NCBI GenBank assembly: GCA_022447545.1
Contig: JAKVBI010000005.1
Location: 235,952 to 299,951 of the forward strand
DNA from: Myxococcota bacterium
GTDB taxonomy: Bacteria > Myxococcota_A > UBA9160 > SMWR01
Length of the DNA stretch: 64,000 nucleotides
Reading direction: 5' to 3'
Positions 43,119-53,078 of this stretch are shown piece by piece; the first letter of the stretch is position 1, and the number at the start of each line of letters is the position of its first letter. The position numbers were made by a program, and so were the translations under genes. Below the pieces are notes generated by a model. The model worked only from the letters and a program-made list of their open reading frames with translations, had not been told where the DNA came from and did no database searches.

Positions 43119-43967
43119 ATGCGATTCTGGCAATCCCTGATCTTCGCCGAGGCCGAGCAGTTGAACGAAATTGCGCGCACCGCCGACGAGCTCGGCTATA
43201 CGGGCGTCGTGTTGCCGGACCACGTGGCCCTGCCCGAGCAGACCGAGAGCTCCTACCCCTACGCGGAATATGACCTTGATCCGACTTCTGCGTTTCTGGA
43301 CCCCTGGCCTGCCATCGCATCGATGGCTGCCGTGACCCAAAACCTGCTCTTCAGCACCTACGTCTACGTGCTGCCCATGCGCGAGCCCTTCAGTGTGGCC
43401 AAGAGTCTGGTGACCACGGCACGGCTATCCCAGGGACGGGTGACCCTCGGAGTAGGGGTGGGCTGGCTGCGCGAAGAAATCGAGCTCCTGGGCCACGAAT
43501 TCGAGCGGCGCGGTCGACGCACGGATGAGATGCTCGAGGTCATGCAGATGCTTTTCGAGCATGGCGTGGCCGAACTCCACGGCGAGTGTCTCGATTTTCC
43601 ACGTGTCCACGCTCAGCCTGTTGCGGGCCATCCGATTCCCATCTACGTGGGAGGACACAGCGACGCCGCAATTCGGCGCGCGGCGCGCCACGATGGGTGG
43701 ATGGGGCTCGACTTCGCCGTCGATGAGGTGCCTGCGCTGATGGAGCGGATTCGCTCGGCGCGCCGCGAAGCCGGCCGCGAGGGCGAGCCTTTTGAAATCT
43801 TTCTGTCCCCTCGTGGGCCCGCCGATGCCGACACCTATCGGCGCCTGGAGGATCTGGGCGTCACCTCGGTGTTGCTGCCCTCCTGGGCCATGCGTGGTGG
43901 AAACTTCGACAGTCTCGAAGCCAAGCAGCGCCAACTCGAGGAAACGGCTTCGGCGCTGTTCGGATGA
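43119..43967 (+). CDS. LLM-class (F420-dependent type) oxidoreductase
   Basis: This 282-residue luciferase-like TIM-barrel oxidoreductase has segments LGYTGVVLPDHVALPEQ near residue 24, STYVYVLPMREPFSVAKSL near residue 77, GRVTLGVGVGWLREEIELLG near residue 105 and IPIYVGGHSDAAIRRAARH near residue 170. It belongs to the TIGR03619-like F420 branch by pattern. It is the second such enzyme in the window, which supports an F420-using organism. Substrate unknown. Confidence 0.88.
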   Translation: MRFWQSLIFAEAEQLNEIARTADELGYTGVVLPDHVALPEQTESSYPYAEYDLDPTSAFLDPWPAIASMAAVTQNLLFSTYVYVLPMREPFSVAKSLVTTARLSQGRVTLGVGVGWLREEIELLGHEFERRGRRTDEMLEVMQMLFEHGVAELHGECLDFPRVHAQPVAGHPIPIYVGGHSDAAIRRAARHDGWMGLDFAVDEVPALMERIRSARREAGREGEPFEIFLSPRGPADADTYRRLEDLGVTSVLLPSWAMRGGNFDSLEAKQRQLEETASALFG

Positions 43968-44006
43968 CCCGCCAGCCGAGGTCCCTAGTGTTTTCAACGC
44001 TCATTT

Positions 44007-46148
44007 TCAGGGGGCAGCGGGAACATCGGTGACCTCAAACTCCACACTGCCGAATTGCCACGGCCAGGTGGTGGTGTCGAGATAGAAGCCAGTTCCGCGT
44101 GCCTGGGTTTCGTCGGTCTTGGTGACGCGACCCCAAAAGTACCCGGTGGTTTGTACTCCGGCCCCCGGGTCGTCTACCGAAATCCGCCCCTCGTATCGGC
44201 GCCCCCGACGTTTGCGGACGTCGATCTCGACGTTGGCTGTTCCCATCACGGGTGAAGGGACGTCAGCGTCGCCTGAGACTTCTTTGATCCTGCGGCGCCG
44301 GGCATCCACCCGCAGATCGCCACCGGTAATCGTTACATCGTCCAACGCATAGTCGATTGCGGAGGTGCGGATGGCGAGGCGGATGCGGTCGCCGGCGGCA
44401 GGGCTTCGTTCGAAGGCGATGCCGCTGTCGAAATCTACATCGACCGGTTGGCCGCCGGTTGCCATGGCGATGGTTTCGGCCGACACCCAATTCTGCAGCG
44501 TGCCATCGGGCTCGATCCGCACGATCGTGGGAAGGCCCGTATCCAAGTCGTTGCTGTTGACGGCTGCGAAAAGGTCCCCAGCATCGTCGTAGGCGAGGCC
44601 TCCTTCGAGATCTACCGGGAAACCGGTGTCCGACAAGAGTTGCCAAGCATTCTTGAAGAGGGTGGGATTACCGGCCAGGTCGATGCGATAGAAGAACTGA
44701 GCCTGGTCATCGGCCATCATCAGTTCGCCGTCGTCTCGGCGTGTCAGGAACACATCCAGGTCATAGAATGCCTTCGCGCTCTGCAAACGTTCATAGAAGA
44801 CAGGGCTACCGGCCAACGAGTTCGTGCTGTCGCAGCACTCGTTGAAGCTCAGGCTTGTGTTCGCCAGGTTGCCTTGGAAGCTCAGCACCCAGGGATCGGC
44901 CAGTGAGCCGGAACCCGTGACGCCCACATCTCCGGGATCGACCCCGGGGTCGGCCTCGAGGGCGGATTGCACGGTGGCTGCGGTGTCTCCGACGAACCAG
45001 GTGGCCTCGATATCCGGCACCAGGTAGCGGCCGACGAGGCTGATCGAAACATCGATCTGGGTGTCCGGCCCCGGAGGGCCTGGCGCAGCATCCGTCCCGA
45101 TGCCCATGATCTCGCTCTGGACGGGGACAACGTTGCTTTCTTGTACGTTCTCGCTGAAGGTGGAAGCGCCGACGCCTACCAGGTTGGTGTCGAACAAATT
45201 CCAGCCAAGAGAGGCCGGGATGAATTCGACCAACCAGGGGTCCAATTCGGAGCCCGATCCCGTGATTGTGGTGGTGGTACCCGGTGCTGCGGAATCGAAG
45301 GCGGCCTTTACGGCGGCTGCCGATGCATTCCAGGCAATGGGACCGACGGGGGTGGCCCCCATACCGTCCAGGATTTCGAAGATGAAGTCGCCACCGGTGG
45401 TTTCGTCGCTGACGCCGAGGGCCAGGATGAAGGGGAAACGGTTGAAGGGGTCGGTGCCGGGGCCTGCGGTGAAGATCTCCGGGACCCCGCCGTAGGAGAC
45501 GCGGTAGAGGATTTCGGGGGTGCCGTCGCTGGAGATGTAGACGTAGTTCTCATCCGTCGCGATGCCGGGTTCCAGGTCGATGCTGGATTCGGGAATGAGT
45601 GCTTTCAGCGACGCCTCATCCACGAGGGTCGAGCAGGTTCCAGTTACCGGATCGATGGACAGAACTGAATCGCTCTTGGATTCCGCGGTGTAGAGCCGAC
45701 CGTCGATGCCGAAGGCCAGCCCGTTGAGTTCCGTCTCGTTCCCGCCGGTGAGGGCCAGGATGTCGGCCGATGAAGTGAGAATCGACAGGGTTCCGTCCGA
45801 CGATCGCTCGACGATGGAGTCCAGGCGGTCGTCGGTCACGGGATCTTCGTAACCCGCGCCGAAATAGATCGCCCCACTTTCGCTGGTGGCGATCCCATGT
45901 TCTCCCGAACTCAGGGAAGCCAATTGTGGATCGAGCCCAAACAGCGTGATGAGATCGTCCCTGGACACGAGAACGGACACATTGCCGCTCTTGTCGATGG
46001 CCAGGACGCACTCGCAGTCGTTTTCGAGAACGTAGAGATCTCCTGTGTCGTCGGGTGGAAGGAGGGGGGCAGGGGCCGCCTGACTTGTGGGGACCCACAG
46101 AAAAAGGCTCGAGATGAGGACTAGAAGCAACGAAATGCGCGTGAACAT
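44007..46148 (-). CDS. Large secreted propeller-type protein of unknown function
   Basis: This 713-residue exported protein has a clear signal peptide (LLLVLISSLFLWVP, cleavage after SQA). The first part has NHL/SMP-30-like strands (GDLYVLENDCECVLAIDKSG, then GLAFGIDGRLYTAESKSD). Two copies of a 70-residue beta domain follow in the middle, each with an AxVxxAxxSA helix and SGSxxDPWxxxF. Another propeller stretch ends in an AGDRIRLAIRTSAIDYALDD beta-sandwich. The C-terminus shows no PEP-CTERM, lipobox or sorting motif. ATG 46148 follows GGGAGAG. Probably extracellular; no catalytic site seen. Confidence 0.8.
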   Translation of the reverse strand: MFTRISLLLVLISSLFLWVPTSQAAPAPLLPPDDTGDLYVLENDCECVLAIDKSGNVSVLVSRDDLITLFGLDPQLASLSSGEHGIATSESGAIYFGAGYEDPVTDDRLDSIVERSSDGTLSILTSSADILALTGGNETELNGLAFGIDGRLYTAESKSDSVLSIDPVTGTCSTLVDEASLKALIPESSIDLEPGIATDENYVYISSDGTPEILYRVSYGGVPEIFTAGPGTDPFNRFPFILALGVSDETTGGDFIFEILDGMGATPVGPIAWNASAAAVKAAFDSAAPGTTTTITGSGSELDPWLVEFIPASLGWNLFDTNLVGVGASTFSENVQESNVVPVQSEIMGIGTDAAPGPPGPDTQIDVSISLVGRYLVPDIEATWFVGDTAATVQSALEADPGVDPGDVGVTGSGSLADPWVLSFQGNLANTSLSFNECCDSTNSLAGSPVFYERLQSAKAFYDLDVFLTRRDDGELMMADDQAQFFYRIDLAGNPTLFKNAWQLLSDTGFPVDLEGGLAYDDAGDLFAAVNSNDLDTGLPTIVRIEPDGTLQNWVSAETIAMATGGQPVDVDFDSGIAFERSPAAGDRIRLAIRTSAIDYALDDVTITGGDLRVDARRRRIKEVSGDADVPSPVMGTANVEIDVRKRRGRRYEGRISVDDPGAGVQTTGYFWGRVTKTDETQARGTGFYLDTTTWPWQFGSVEFEVTDVPAAP

Positions 46149-46426
46149 GGACCACTCTCCCTGGTTGAGACCTATCGAAGGCTCGGGTTGTCGAACCGGA
46201 GAACCCAAGCGACGGGCAAGGAGGATTTCCTCCAACCGGGGAAGCGGCAATCCGCTCTAGATAGGATTTATGGGTCGGGAATTCCTTCCAAAGACGCCTC
46301 TGAAAACTCCAATGGGGGCGAACCTGGGCGTCGGAGGGTGGATCCGTCTCATTGGATCAGGGTTCCGCCTGTCGGCCACGGAGGGGTAGAATGCGGAGAC
46401 AACCCCCTGACGAATCTGGAGGACGC

Positions 46427-47314
46427 ATGCCCAGCCCCGAACACGAAGCCATTGTTGCCGCCGTTTCCAATCAACCCACGCCCGAAACGCCGCCGACCAT
46501 CGAACAGTCTCGTGCCGGCTTCGAGGCCATGACTGCCAGTTTCGTCATTCCCGATGATGTGCGGGTGGAGAGTGTGGACGTGGCGGGGATTCCGGCCGCC
46601 TGGGTGACGGCGTCGGGTGCCCGCGACGATGCTGCCATGCTCTACCTCCACGGAGGGGGCTACATGATGGGTTCGGTGAAGACCCACACCGAACTCGCTT
46701 CGCGCTTGTCGGCGGCCTCGGCGGCACGAGTCCTGGTGCTCGACTACCGCCTCGCACCCGAGAATCCGTTTCCCGCACCAGTGGAAGATGCCGTGGCCGC
46801 CTACCGCTGGTTGGTTGAGCAGGGCTTCGCGCGCGAGCGCATCGTCATCGCGGGTGACTCCGCGGGCGGGGGGCTGACACTCGCGACCCTGGCGGCACTG
46901 TCCGAGGCGGGCGACGCGCAGCCTGCGGCAGCCGTGTGTTTGTCGCCTTTCGCGGATCTCGAGGGCACCGGCGATTCCTACCAGACCGCCGATGATCCGC
47001 TGCTGACCAAGGAGGCCGTCGACGGAATGGCCATGGCCTATCTGCAGGGCCAAGACGCCAAACAGCCGACGGCATCGCCGATCTACGCCGACTATTCGGG
47101 GTTTCCTCCGCTGCTCATCCAGGTCGGAACCCGCGAGTTGCTGCTCGACGACGCGACCCGCGTTACCGAGCGCGCACGCGCTGCCGGTGTCGACGTGACG
47201 CTCGAAAAAGGCGAGGGCCTGATTCACGTCTGGCCCCTGTTCGGCCCGGGCGTCCCTGAAGGTGTGGAGGCCGTGGATAGCATCGGAGCCTTCGTGCGAA
47301 AGCACACCGGCTAA
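46427..47314 (+). CDS. Alpha/beta hydrolase, hormone-sensitive-lipase-type esterase
   Basis: This 295-residue esterase has the family oxyanion motif HGGG (residues 75-78), nucleophile Ser145 in GDSAGGG, acid near Asp241 (ELLLDDA) and His267 (GLIHVWPLF). LDYRLAPENPFPAPVEDA between the first two motifs is diagnostic for the HSL family. CTGGAGGA supports the ATG at 46427. It probably cleaves short acyl esters in the cytoplasm. It lies 58 bases before a P450 gene, so the two may act in one pathway. Confidence 0.92.
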   Translation: MPSPEHEAIVAAVSNQPTPETPPTIEQSRAGFEAMTASFVIPDDVRVESVDVAGIPAAWVTASGARDDAAMLYLHGGGYMMGSVKTHTELASRLSAASAARVLVLDYRLAPENPFPAPVEDAVAAYRWLVEQGFARERIVIAGDSAGGGLTLATLAALSEAGDAQPAAAVCLSPFADLEGTGDSYQTADDPLLTKEAVDGMAMAYLQGQDAKQPTASPIYADYSGFPPLLIQVGTRELLLDDATRVTERARAAGVDVTLEKGEGLIHVWPLFGPGVPEGVEAVDSIGAFVRKHTG

Positions 47315-47372
47315 CGCCAGGTCCGGGTCTCGGATCGGTGGATCGTCGCGAGTGAGGAAACGGGGAACCCCA

Positions 47373-48578
47373 ATGGAAGCTGCCTACGACGTCATGGCCC
47401 CGGTGCACGAGACCTTTGCGCGGGACCGCGCCCTCGAGGCGCTGCGCAAAGACACGCCCATTCAGTGGGACGCTGACAACGAATGGTGGCTGGTGACGCG
47501 TCACGCCGATGTTCGCGCAGTGTCCCGCCAGCCCGAGTTGTTCTCGTCCGAGCCCAAAGGGCCCTGGCACGTTTTCGAGCATCGTTTCTCCATGCAGGCC
47601 ATGGATGGCCGGGCGCACCTGCGCCATCGCAACGTGGTGAGCCGCGCGTTCACGCCGCGCATGGTCTCCATGCTTTCCCAGCGCGCCACCCTCTACGCAG
47701 ACGAGGCCATCGATGCCCTCGAGGGCCGGCGGAGTGCCGACTTCGTGACGGACCTCGCCGTGCCCGTACCCATGCGCATCATCGCCGACATGCTCGGCGT
47801 TGCCGATGGCGACCTCGGCCGCTTCCGCGAGTGGAGTGATGCCATGGTGCTCATGGGCGGTGGCCATGCCGATCCGGACCTGTTCAAGCGAGCCGCTCCC
47901 ATGGTGGGTGAGTTGCACCAATACATCGGTGAGAAAGTGCAGGAGCGTCGCGAGCAAGCCCAGGACGACATTCTGAGCCGCATCATTGCGGCTGCCGACG
48001 AGGGGCTACTGGCCGATGCGCCGGACGGTATGAAGGTGATCGACCGCCTGCACCCGGATGAGGTCAAGGACATGGCCCTTTTCCTGCTGGTGGCGGGCAA
48101 CGAAACCACCCGCAACGGCATCTCCCAGGGCATGCTGGCGCTGTTCCAGCACCCCGAAGAGCGCGCTCGCCTGGCCGCCGACCCTTCACTCTGGGAAACC
48201 GCGGCCGACGAGATTCTGCGCTGGACGACACCGGTTCGTGCCATGCGGCGGGTGGCCATGCAGGACACGGTGCTGGCGGGTCAGCCGATCCGCGAGGGCG
48301 AGTCCGTGGTGATGGTCTATGCCTCGGCGAATCGCGATGAGGAAGTCTTCGAGGATCCGCATCAATTTCGTGTCGACCGAACCCCCAACGAGCACCTGGC
48401 TCTGGGCTTCGGGCCCCACTACTGCCTGGGCGCCAACCTCGCGAAGATGGAGATTCGGGCCGCCCTCGGGCGAATCCTCGAGCGCCTGCCGAACCTGCGC
48501 CTGGCCGACGGTTGCGAACCGGTCTTCACTCCCAGCGCACTGATCGACGGCATCGAGACCATGCCCGTCCAGTGGTGA
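47373..48578 (+). CDS. Cytochrome P450
   Basis: This 401-residue soluble P450 has the I-helix LLVAGNETTRNG, ExxR within DEILRWTTPVRAMRR, and the heme motif LGFGPHYCLG with ligand Cys351. NRDEEVFEDPHQFRVDR is the usual meander. GAGGAAACGGGG lies ahead of ATG 47373. Its family resembles CYP enzymes acting on terpenes, steroids or linear chains, but no substrate can be set. It follows the esterase gene and is convergent with another P450. Confidence 0.94.
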   Translation: MEAAYDVMAPVHETFARDRALEALRKDTPIQWDADNEWWLVTRHADVRAVSRQPELFSSEPKGPWHVFEHRFSMQAMDGRAHLRHRNVVSRAFTPRMVSMLSQRATLYADEAIDALEGRRSADFVTDLAVPVPMRIIADMLGVADGDLGRFREWSDAMVLMGGGHADPDLFKRAAPMVGELHQYIGEKVQERREQAQDDILSRIIAAADEGLLADAPDGMKVIDRLHPDEVKDMALFLLVAGNETTRNGISQGMLALFQHPEERARLAADPSLWETAADEILRWTTPVRAMRRVAMQDTVLAGQPIREGESVVMVYASANRDEEVFEDPHQFRVDRTPNEHLALGFGPHYCLGANLAKMEIRAALGRILERLPNLRLADGCEPVFTPSALIDGIETMPVQW

Positions 48579-48627
48579 ACGCTCCCGCCTTCCTCTGAAC
48601 CTGCTGCCGCGAGCAGCGCGTCGGTGT

Positions 48628-49809
48628 TCAGCGAGGTGCGAAGCGCACCGGTAGGGCTTTGGGGCCGCGGAGTACGGTGCCGGAGATCCCCACCTGTTGA
48701 GGGTCGGTGAGTTGTAGGTCTGGTAGTCGCTCGGCGAACACGCGCAGGCTTACCTCCATCTCCCGGCGGGCGAGGTGTGAGCCCAGGCAGAAGTGGAGCC
48801 CCTGTCCGAAGCTCAAGAACTCGCGCTCGTTGCGCCAGGGGTCGAACTGCTGGGGTTGGGCGAAGACCTGAGCATCGCGGTTGGCCGAGGTCACACCGAA
48901 CAAAACCTCGGAGCCGGCGGGGATGTCGTAGCCCGCCCATTTCACGTCCTTGGGGGCGAAGCGCGGCAGGATCGCGGTGGGTGACTCCCAGCGCAGTGCT
49001 TCCTGGACGACAGCCGGGATCTCCGAAGCGTCACGCTGCACGCGCTCGAAGGTCTCGCGGTGGGTCAGAACTGCGTAGAGCATGCTGCCCAGACCACGGT
49101 AGGTGGTGTCGGCGCCGGCGGGAAACAACAGGCGCAGGAACGAGAAGATCTCCTCGTCGCTCAGACGCTCGCTTTCCACTTCGACGACGGCGAGGGCCGA
49201 CAGGAGGTCCTCGCCCGGGTTCACCCGGCGGTCGTCGACGATGGTTTTGGCGTAGGCGGTGAACTCGCGAGATGCCTGCTGGGCACCTTCGGGGTCCCAG
49301 GGGAAGTCGATGAGCCCATCTCCCCAGCGCTTCAATTGCTCGAAGTCCGTGGGCGGGAAGTCGAGTAGACGGGTGATCACCGTGAACGCGTAGCGTGTGG
49401 TGTACTGGGCGACGAGTTCGGCCTGGCCCTCGCCCGCGAAGGTGTCCACGAGTTGGTGGGCGACCGGGGTGAGGAAGGCCTCTACGAACTCTGTCATGAG
49501 TTTCGGGCGAAAGGCTTTGGAGACCAGCGCGCGGTTGCGCCGGTGCTCCTGGCCCCCCATGCACTGGATGGTCTTCCCCATCACCGGAGCCGAGTGGCGC
49601 AGGTATGCGGAGGCCGACGGAAAGGTCTCGTCGTCGCTGAAGGCGGCGTGGACATCCTGGAAGCGAGTGATCAGATAGGCGACGGACCCGTGATAGAGGA
49701 CGGGAGCCACTGCGTGGCGTTCGCGTAGATCGGCGAGTACGTCGTGGAGGTCCGGGACCTCGTCACTGGCAAAATCGATGTGAGGAACCTCGGGACTGGG
49801 ATCCGGCAT
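48628..49809 (-). CDS. Cytochrome P450
   Basis: This 393-residue P450 has LFPAGADTTYRG in the I-helix, ExxR in QEALRWESPTAILPR and the heme motif SFGQGLHFCLG. The segment MGGQEHRRNRALVSKAF near residue 85 is the conserved C-helix region. The start MPDPSPE at 49809 fits the family; GGAGGC lies a little far upstream. It resembles the P450 at 15840-17030 more than its neighbours (both share AGADTTY and RWESP or RYESP patterns). No redox partner gene is near. Confidence 0.94.
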   Translation of the reverse strand: MPDPSPEVPHIDFASDEVPDLHDVLADLRERHAVAPVLYHGSVAYLITRFQDVHAAFSDDETFPSASAYLRHSAPVMGKTIQCMGGQEHRRNRALVSKAFRPKLMTEFVEAFLTPVAHQLVDTFAGEGQAELVAQYTTRYAFTVITRLLDFPPTDFEQLKRWGDGLIDFPWDPEGAQQASREFTAYAKTIVDDRRVNPGEDLLSALAVVEVESERLSDEEIFSFLRLLFPAGADTTYRGLGSMLYAVLTHRETFERVQRDASEIPAVVQEALRWESPTAILPRFAPKDVKWAGYDIPAGSEVLFGVTSANRDAQVFAQPQQFDPWRNEREFLSFGQGLHFCLGSHLARREMEVSLRVFAERLPDLQLTDPQQVGISGTVLRGPKALPVRFAPR

Positions 49810-50172
49810 GGCAACGCAGCGGCCTCCGATACCACTGTACCCGAACCGACCCCAACCGGTCTCGTTCGCGAGAAACCACGCGTGCTCTAGGGCGCGGCGG
49901 TCTCGATCTCGTCGCAGCTCTGAACCGGTGTGCCGTTGCGCAGCGTCCCGGTTCACGTTCACGTCACGGCGTCAATCACCACGCCATCCGCGTCGTCCGT
50001 TCAGCACCGGAGCTTCACCCGATCCCAGCCATAGGCTGTGGCGATCGAACTCGCCCACGTCGTACTCCTGAACGCAGTTCCGCCACGCTGCCGGTCTACA
50101 CGGTTTGTGACTCACCCACCCTCGTCCTGAATTGGAACAAAAGGGTCCGGTCGGGCGATGGGTGTCTGACGC
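49810..50172. other. Intergenic region upstream of the minus-strand P450
   Basis: About 363 bases between the P450 start and the end of the aldo/keto reductase gene. I see no gene, repeat or clear promoter motif. Confidence 0.4.
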
Positions 50173-51198
50173 CTACGCGAAATAGTTCTGGGAGGTGGCG
50201 GCTGCGATGAAGTTCTCGTGGAGGTGCTCGGGGGATTGGCTGTCGGCATTCACGGCGTCGAGGCCGTGGGCGAGCACGTAGGCGTAGCTGCGTTGGAAGG
50301 GCGACAGGGGGGCTTTCAGGAGCTGGTTGCCGTAGTGGCTGTCGAAGGCTTTGGGCCGGTCCGGGCCGAAGCCGAGCCAGCGGCCGGCGAGGTGGCGTGC
50401 GGCCTTCATGCCGATCAGGCCGATGCCGGCGGCGCGTGCTTGGTCGAGGTCGGGGCGCAGGGCAGTCATGGACTGAGTCCCCGCCAGGACGCCTTTGTTC
50501 CCCCAGTCGTACCAGCCTGCAGGGGTGATGGCGATCTGGGCCAGGGAGTACCAGCCCGTGTCCACTGCTGCGGCCAGGACCGCCTGAGCATTCTCATGCG
50601 TGCTGACTCCCCAGTGGTCGACTTTCCCGGCCTGCTTGGCCGCGAGAAATGCCTCGTGCATTTCTTCGCTGCGCATGAGGGAGGTGTTGTTCACCGCCAT
50701 CACGTAGTAGGCGTCGACGTGGTCAGTGGCCAGATCCTTCAGGCTCTGGTCGAGGGCGGCGCTCCAGTTGCGGGCAGCGGTGGTGTGCTGGGCGCGGGTC
50801 AGGGAGTCGCCGGATGCGATCTCAAGGTCCACGAGCCCTTTGGAGATCAGAAAGATGTCGTCGCGGTGCTTCTTGGCGAAGGGCGCCAGGTTGGCCTCGG
50901 CGTTGCGGTAGTAGTCGGTCGTTCCCACGTCGAAGACGTTCACGCCGTGGTCGAAGGCGGCCTCGAGGAGTTCGTCTTTGCCCCAGAACATGAGGGCGGC
51001 CCCGCAACCGAACACGAGCCGGCTGCCGCGAAAGCCCGTTCGGCCGAGGGTGCGGTAGGTCATCTCGGGCCATTGGCCCGGTGAATCAGCCAATGCTTCT
51101 GCGGTTCGCGCGAGTTCGGACCCCCCGACGCCCAGCAGGCCCAGCAACTGGAGCACGCGTCGGCGGGTGGTCGGGAATGCGCGTTGGAACATCGTCAT
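50173..51198 (-). CDS. Tat-exported aldo/keto reductase-fold protein
   Basis: This 341-residue protein begins with a twin-arginine signal (TTRRRVLQLLGLLG) and continues as an aldo/keto reductase barrel. It has TYRTLGRTGFRGSRLVFGCG, NVFDVGTTDYYRNAE (catalytic Asp and Tyr region) and FLISKG (Lys). The strand that normally ends in the catalytic His (as in YLIH) reads DAYYVMAVNN, so that His is missing. GVSTHENAQAV is conserved. Loss of His suggests altered chemistry or a non-reductase role in the periplasm. It is near, but separate from, the flavoprotein gene upstream on the same strand. Confidence 0.82.
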   Translation of the reverse strand: MTMFQRAFPTTRRRVLQLLGLLGVGGSELARTAEALADSPGQWPEMTYRTLGRTGFRGSRLVFGCGAALMFWGKDELLEAAFDHGVNVFDVGTTDYYRNAEANLAPFAKKHRDDIFLISKGLVDLEIASGDSLTRAQHTTAARNWSAALDQSLKDLATDHVDAYYVMAVNNTSLMRSEEMHEAFLAAKQAGKVDHWGVSTHENAQAVLAAAVDTGWYSLAQIAITPAGWYDWGNKGVLAGTQSMTALRPDLDQARAAGIGLIGMKAARHLAGRWLGFGPDRPKAFDSHYGNQLLKAPLSPFQRSYAYVLAHGLDAVNADSQSPEHLHENFIAAATSQNYFA

Positions 51199-51358
51199 GG
51201 TTGGGCTCCTCTCCTCCGGTGGGCGACCGAGGCTTCCAGTCTTGTACCCCCTCTGGTCGCAGTGCGAAACCGCTGCGGATTTGGGAGCCTTTCTGTATGA
51301 ATTTCTCTTTTTTTTACAGGTACTTGGGGAATACGCCGTGCGACCCAGACGGATGGGG

Positions 51359-52972
51359 TCAGTGGGCGGCGCTGCGTCCTGCGAGGTAGCCCAGGGTCAG
51401 GCCCTGGCCGAGGGGCCCGCCTGGGCCCCCGTAGCCGGGGCCCATACTGGAAGCTGCAGAATCGCCTGCTGCGTAGAGGCCCGGAATGGGGTGGCCGCTG
51501 ACGTGCATCACCTGGCCCTTGGAGTTGGTGCGCGGACCGCCGGTGCTGCCAATGGCGCCGCAATGGACGGGGAGGGCGTAGAAGGGCGCCTTCTCGAGGG
51601 TACCCAGGGTGGGGCTCGCGGCTTCGTTGTCCGCGTAGTAGCGGTCGAACAGGCTCTCGCCGCGCTGGAAGTCCGGGTCATTGCCCTGGGCCGCGAAATG
51701 GTTGAAACGCTCGACGGTCTGCTTCAGGGCCTCTCCATCCATGCCGAGTTTTTGTGCCAGCTCACCGAGGTCGTCGGCGCGTACGAGCCAGGCCGGGTCC
51801 GGGTCGTCCGGCGACGCATCGAGCACCGCGTAATGGTCGCGGTACTGCTGGTCGAAGATCGACCAGCAGGGCAGGTTGGCCCACTCCACGGCCACCGGGT
51901 CCCACGCCATAAAGGCGCGCGCGACATCGGTGTAGTTGTGGGCCTCGTTCACGAAGCGCTGCCCTCGGCGATTGACCAGGATGGCGTGAGGCAGGCCGCG
52001 TTCGCCGCTGACCATGCGATTCATCGGGTGGTCGTCGTAGACTTCGCCCGGAATCTGGCTTGCCGGAAAGCGCATGATGTCGTCCATGTTGGCCAGGTCA
52101 CTGCCGACCGCCATGGCCATGCGCAAGGAATCGCCCTGGTTGGCGGGACAGCTCAAGGGGTGGGTCATGGGTCCGGCCACGAAGCGTCGCACCCACTCGG
52201 CGTTCCATTCGAACCCCCCGGCCGCCAATATCACGCCGCGGCTGGCATCGAATTGCAGCGGGCCCTTCGTGCCTTCCGCTAGGACGCCCACTACACGTTT
52301 GCCTTCCAGGATGAGCTCTCTGGCGCAGACCCGGCGGTGGATCGGAATCCCGCGCTCGAGCACTGCCGCCAGCAGTCGCCCCACCAGCGCCATCCCCATG
52401 CCCACCAGGCCGCGGCCCGCCCGTGCCTCGATCAGGGCCAGGTCGAGACGCTCGGGGTGGAAGACTCCATTGACCGAGTCGAGTTCCCGCCAGGTCATGG
52501 GCAGGGCAAAGGTGGGCCCGGCGCGGAGGTGTTCACGCCATTCACCCAGCTGTGTCACATCGAACACGTTGGGGGCCAAGCTACGGCCGCGTGGCCTGGC
52601 ACCGGGCAGTTCCGGGTGGTAGTCGGGCTTTTCGGTGGTTTCGAAGGCCAGGGAAGTGGCCTGCTCGAGGTACTCGATCATTTCCGGGCCGCGTTCGACG
52701 ATGGTGGCCACGAGGGCTTCGTCGCTGCGGTCGTTGGCCAGGTGCAGCAGGTAGCGGAGGGCATCCTCCCGGGAATCCTCGATTCCCTCGGTGAGCATGT
52801 GGGGGTTGCCCGGAACCCAGACCAGGCCGCCGGACATGGCGGTGGTGCCGCCGATCAGCCCCGTCTTTTCCACCACCGCGACCCGGGCCCCGGCATCGTG
52901 TGCCGCCAGGGCGGCCACGAGGGCCGCGCCCCCTGAGCCTACGACGAGGACTTCACATTCGTGGCGCTGCAT
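51359..52972 (-). CDS. FAD-binding 3-ketosteroid dehydrogenase-like oxidoreductase
   Basis: This 537-residue flavoprotein of the fumarate reductase/KstD superfamily begins ECEVLVVGSGGAALVAALAA (FAD-binding GxGxxG). It has GGTTAMSGGLVWVPGNP near residue 42, VILAAGGFEWN near residue 260, and a C-terminal YGGPGGPLGQGLTLGYLAG. The frame is open further upstream, but ATG 52972 follows GGGAGG and starts the domain. KstD-like enzymes desaturate ketosteroids; relatives act on other cyclic ketones. With the P450s and acyl-CoA dehydrogenase pair, a steroid- or terpenoid-like substrate is a fair guess. Confidence 0.87.
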   Translation of the reverse strand: MQRHECEVLVVGSGGAALVAALAAHDAGARVAVVEKTGLIGGTTAMSGGLVWVPGNPHMLTEGIEDSREDALRYLLHLANDRSDEALVATIVERGPEMIEYLEQATSLAFETTEKPDYHPELPGARPRGRSLAPNVFDVTQLGEWREHLRAGPTFALPMTWRELDSVNGVFHPERLDLALIEARAGRGLVGMGMALVGRLLAAVLERGIPIHRRVCARELILEGKRVVGVLAEGTKGPLQFDASRGVILAAGGFEWNAEWVRRFVAGPMTHPLSCPANQGDSLRMAMAVGSDLANMDDIMRFPASQIPGEVYDDHPMNRMVSGERGLPHAILVNRRGQRFVNEAHNYTDVARAFMAWDPVAVEWANLPCWSIFDQQYRDHYAVLDASPDDPDPAWLVRADDLGELAQKLGMDGEALKQTVERFNHFAAQGNDPDFQRGESLFDRYYADNEAASPTLGTLEKAPFYALPVHCGAIGSTGGPRTNSKGQVMHVSGHPIPGLYAAGDSAASSMGPGYGGPGGPLGQGLTLGYLAGRSAAH

Positions 52973-53078
52973 GAATTGCCTCCCGGTGAGGGTGATTCTA
53001 CCGCGAGTTCGGAGTGTGAATTGAATCGAAGCCGAGACTCGTCCATGCTGGGGCTCACCCATCGAGGAGGCGCAGGCC

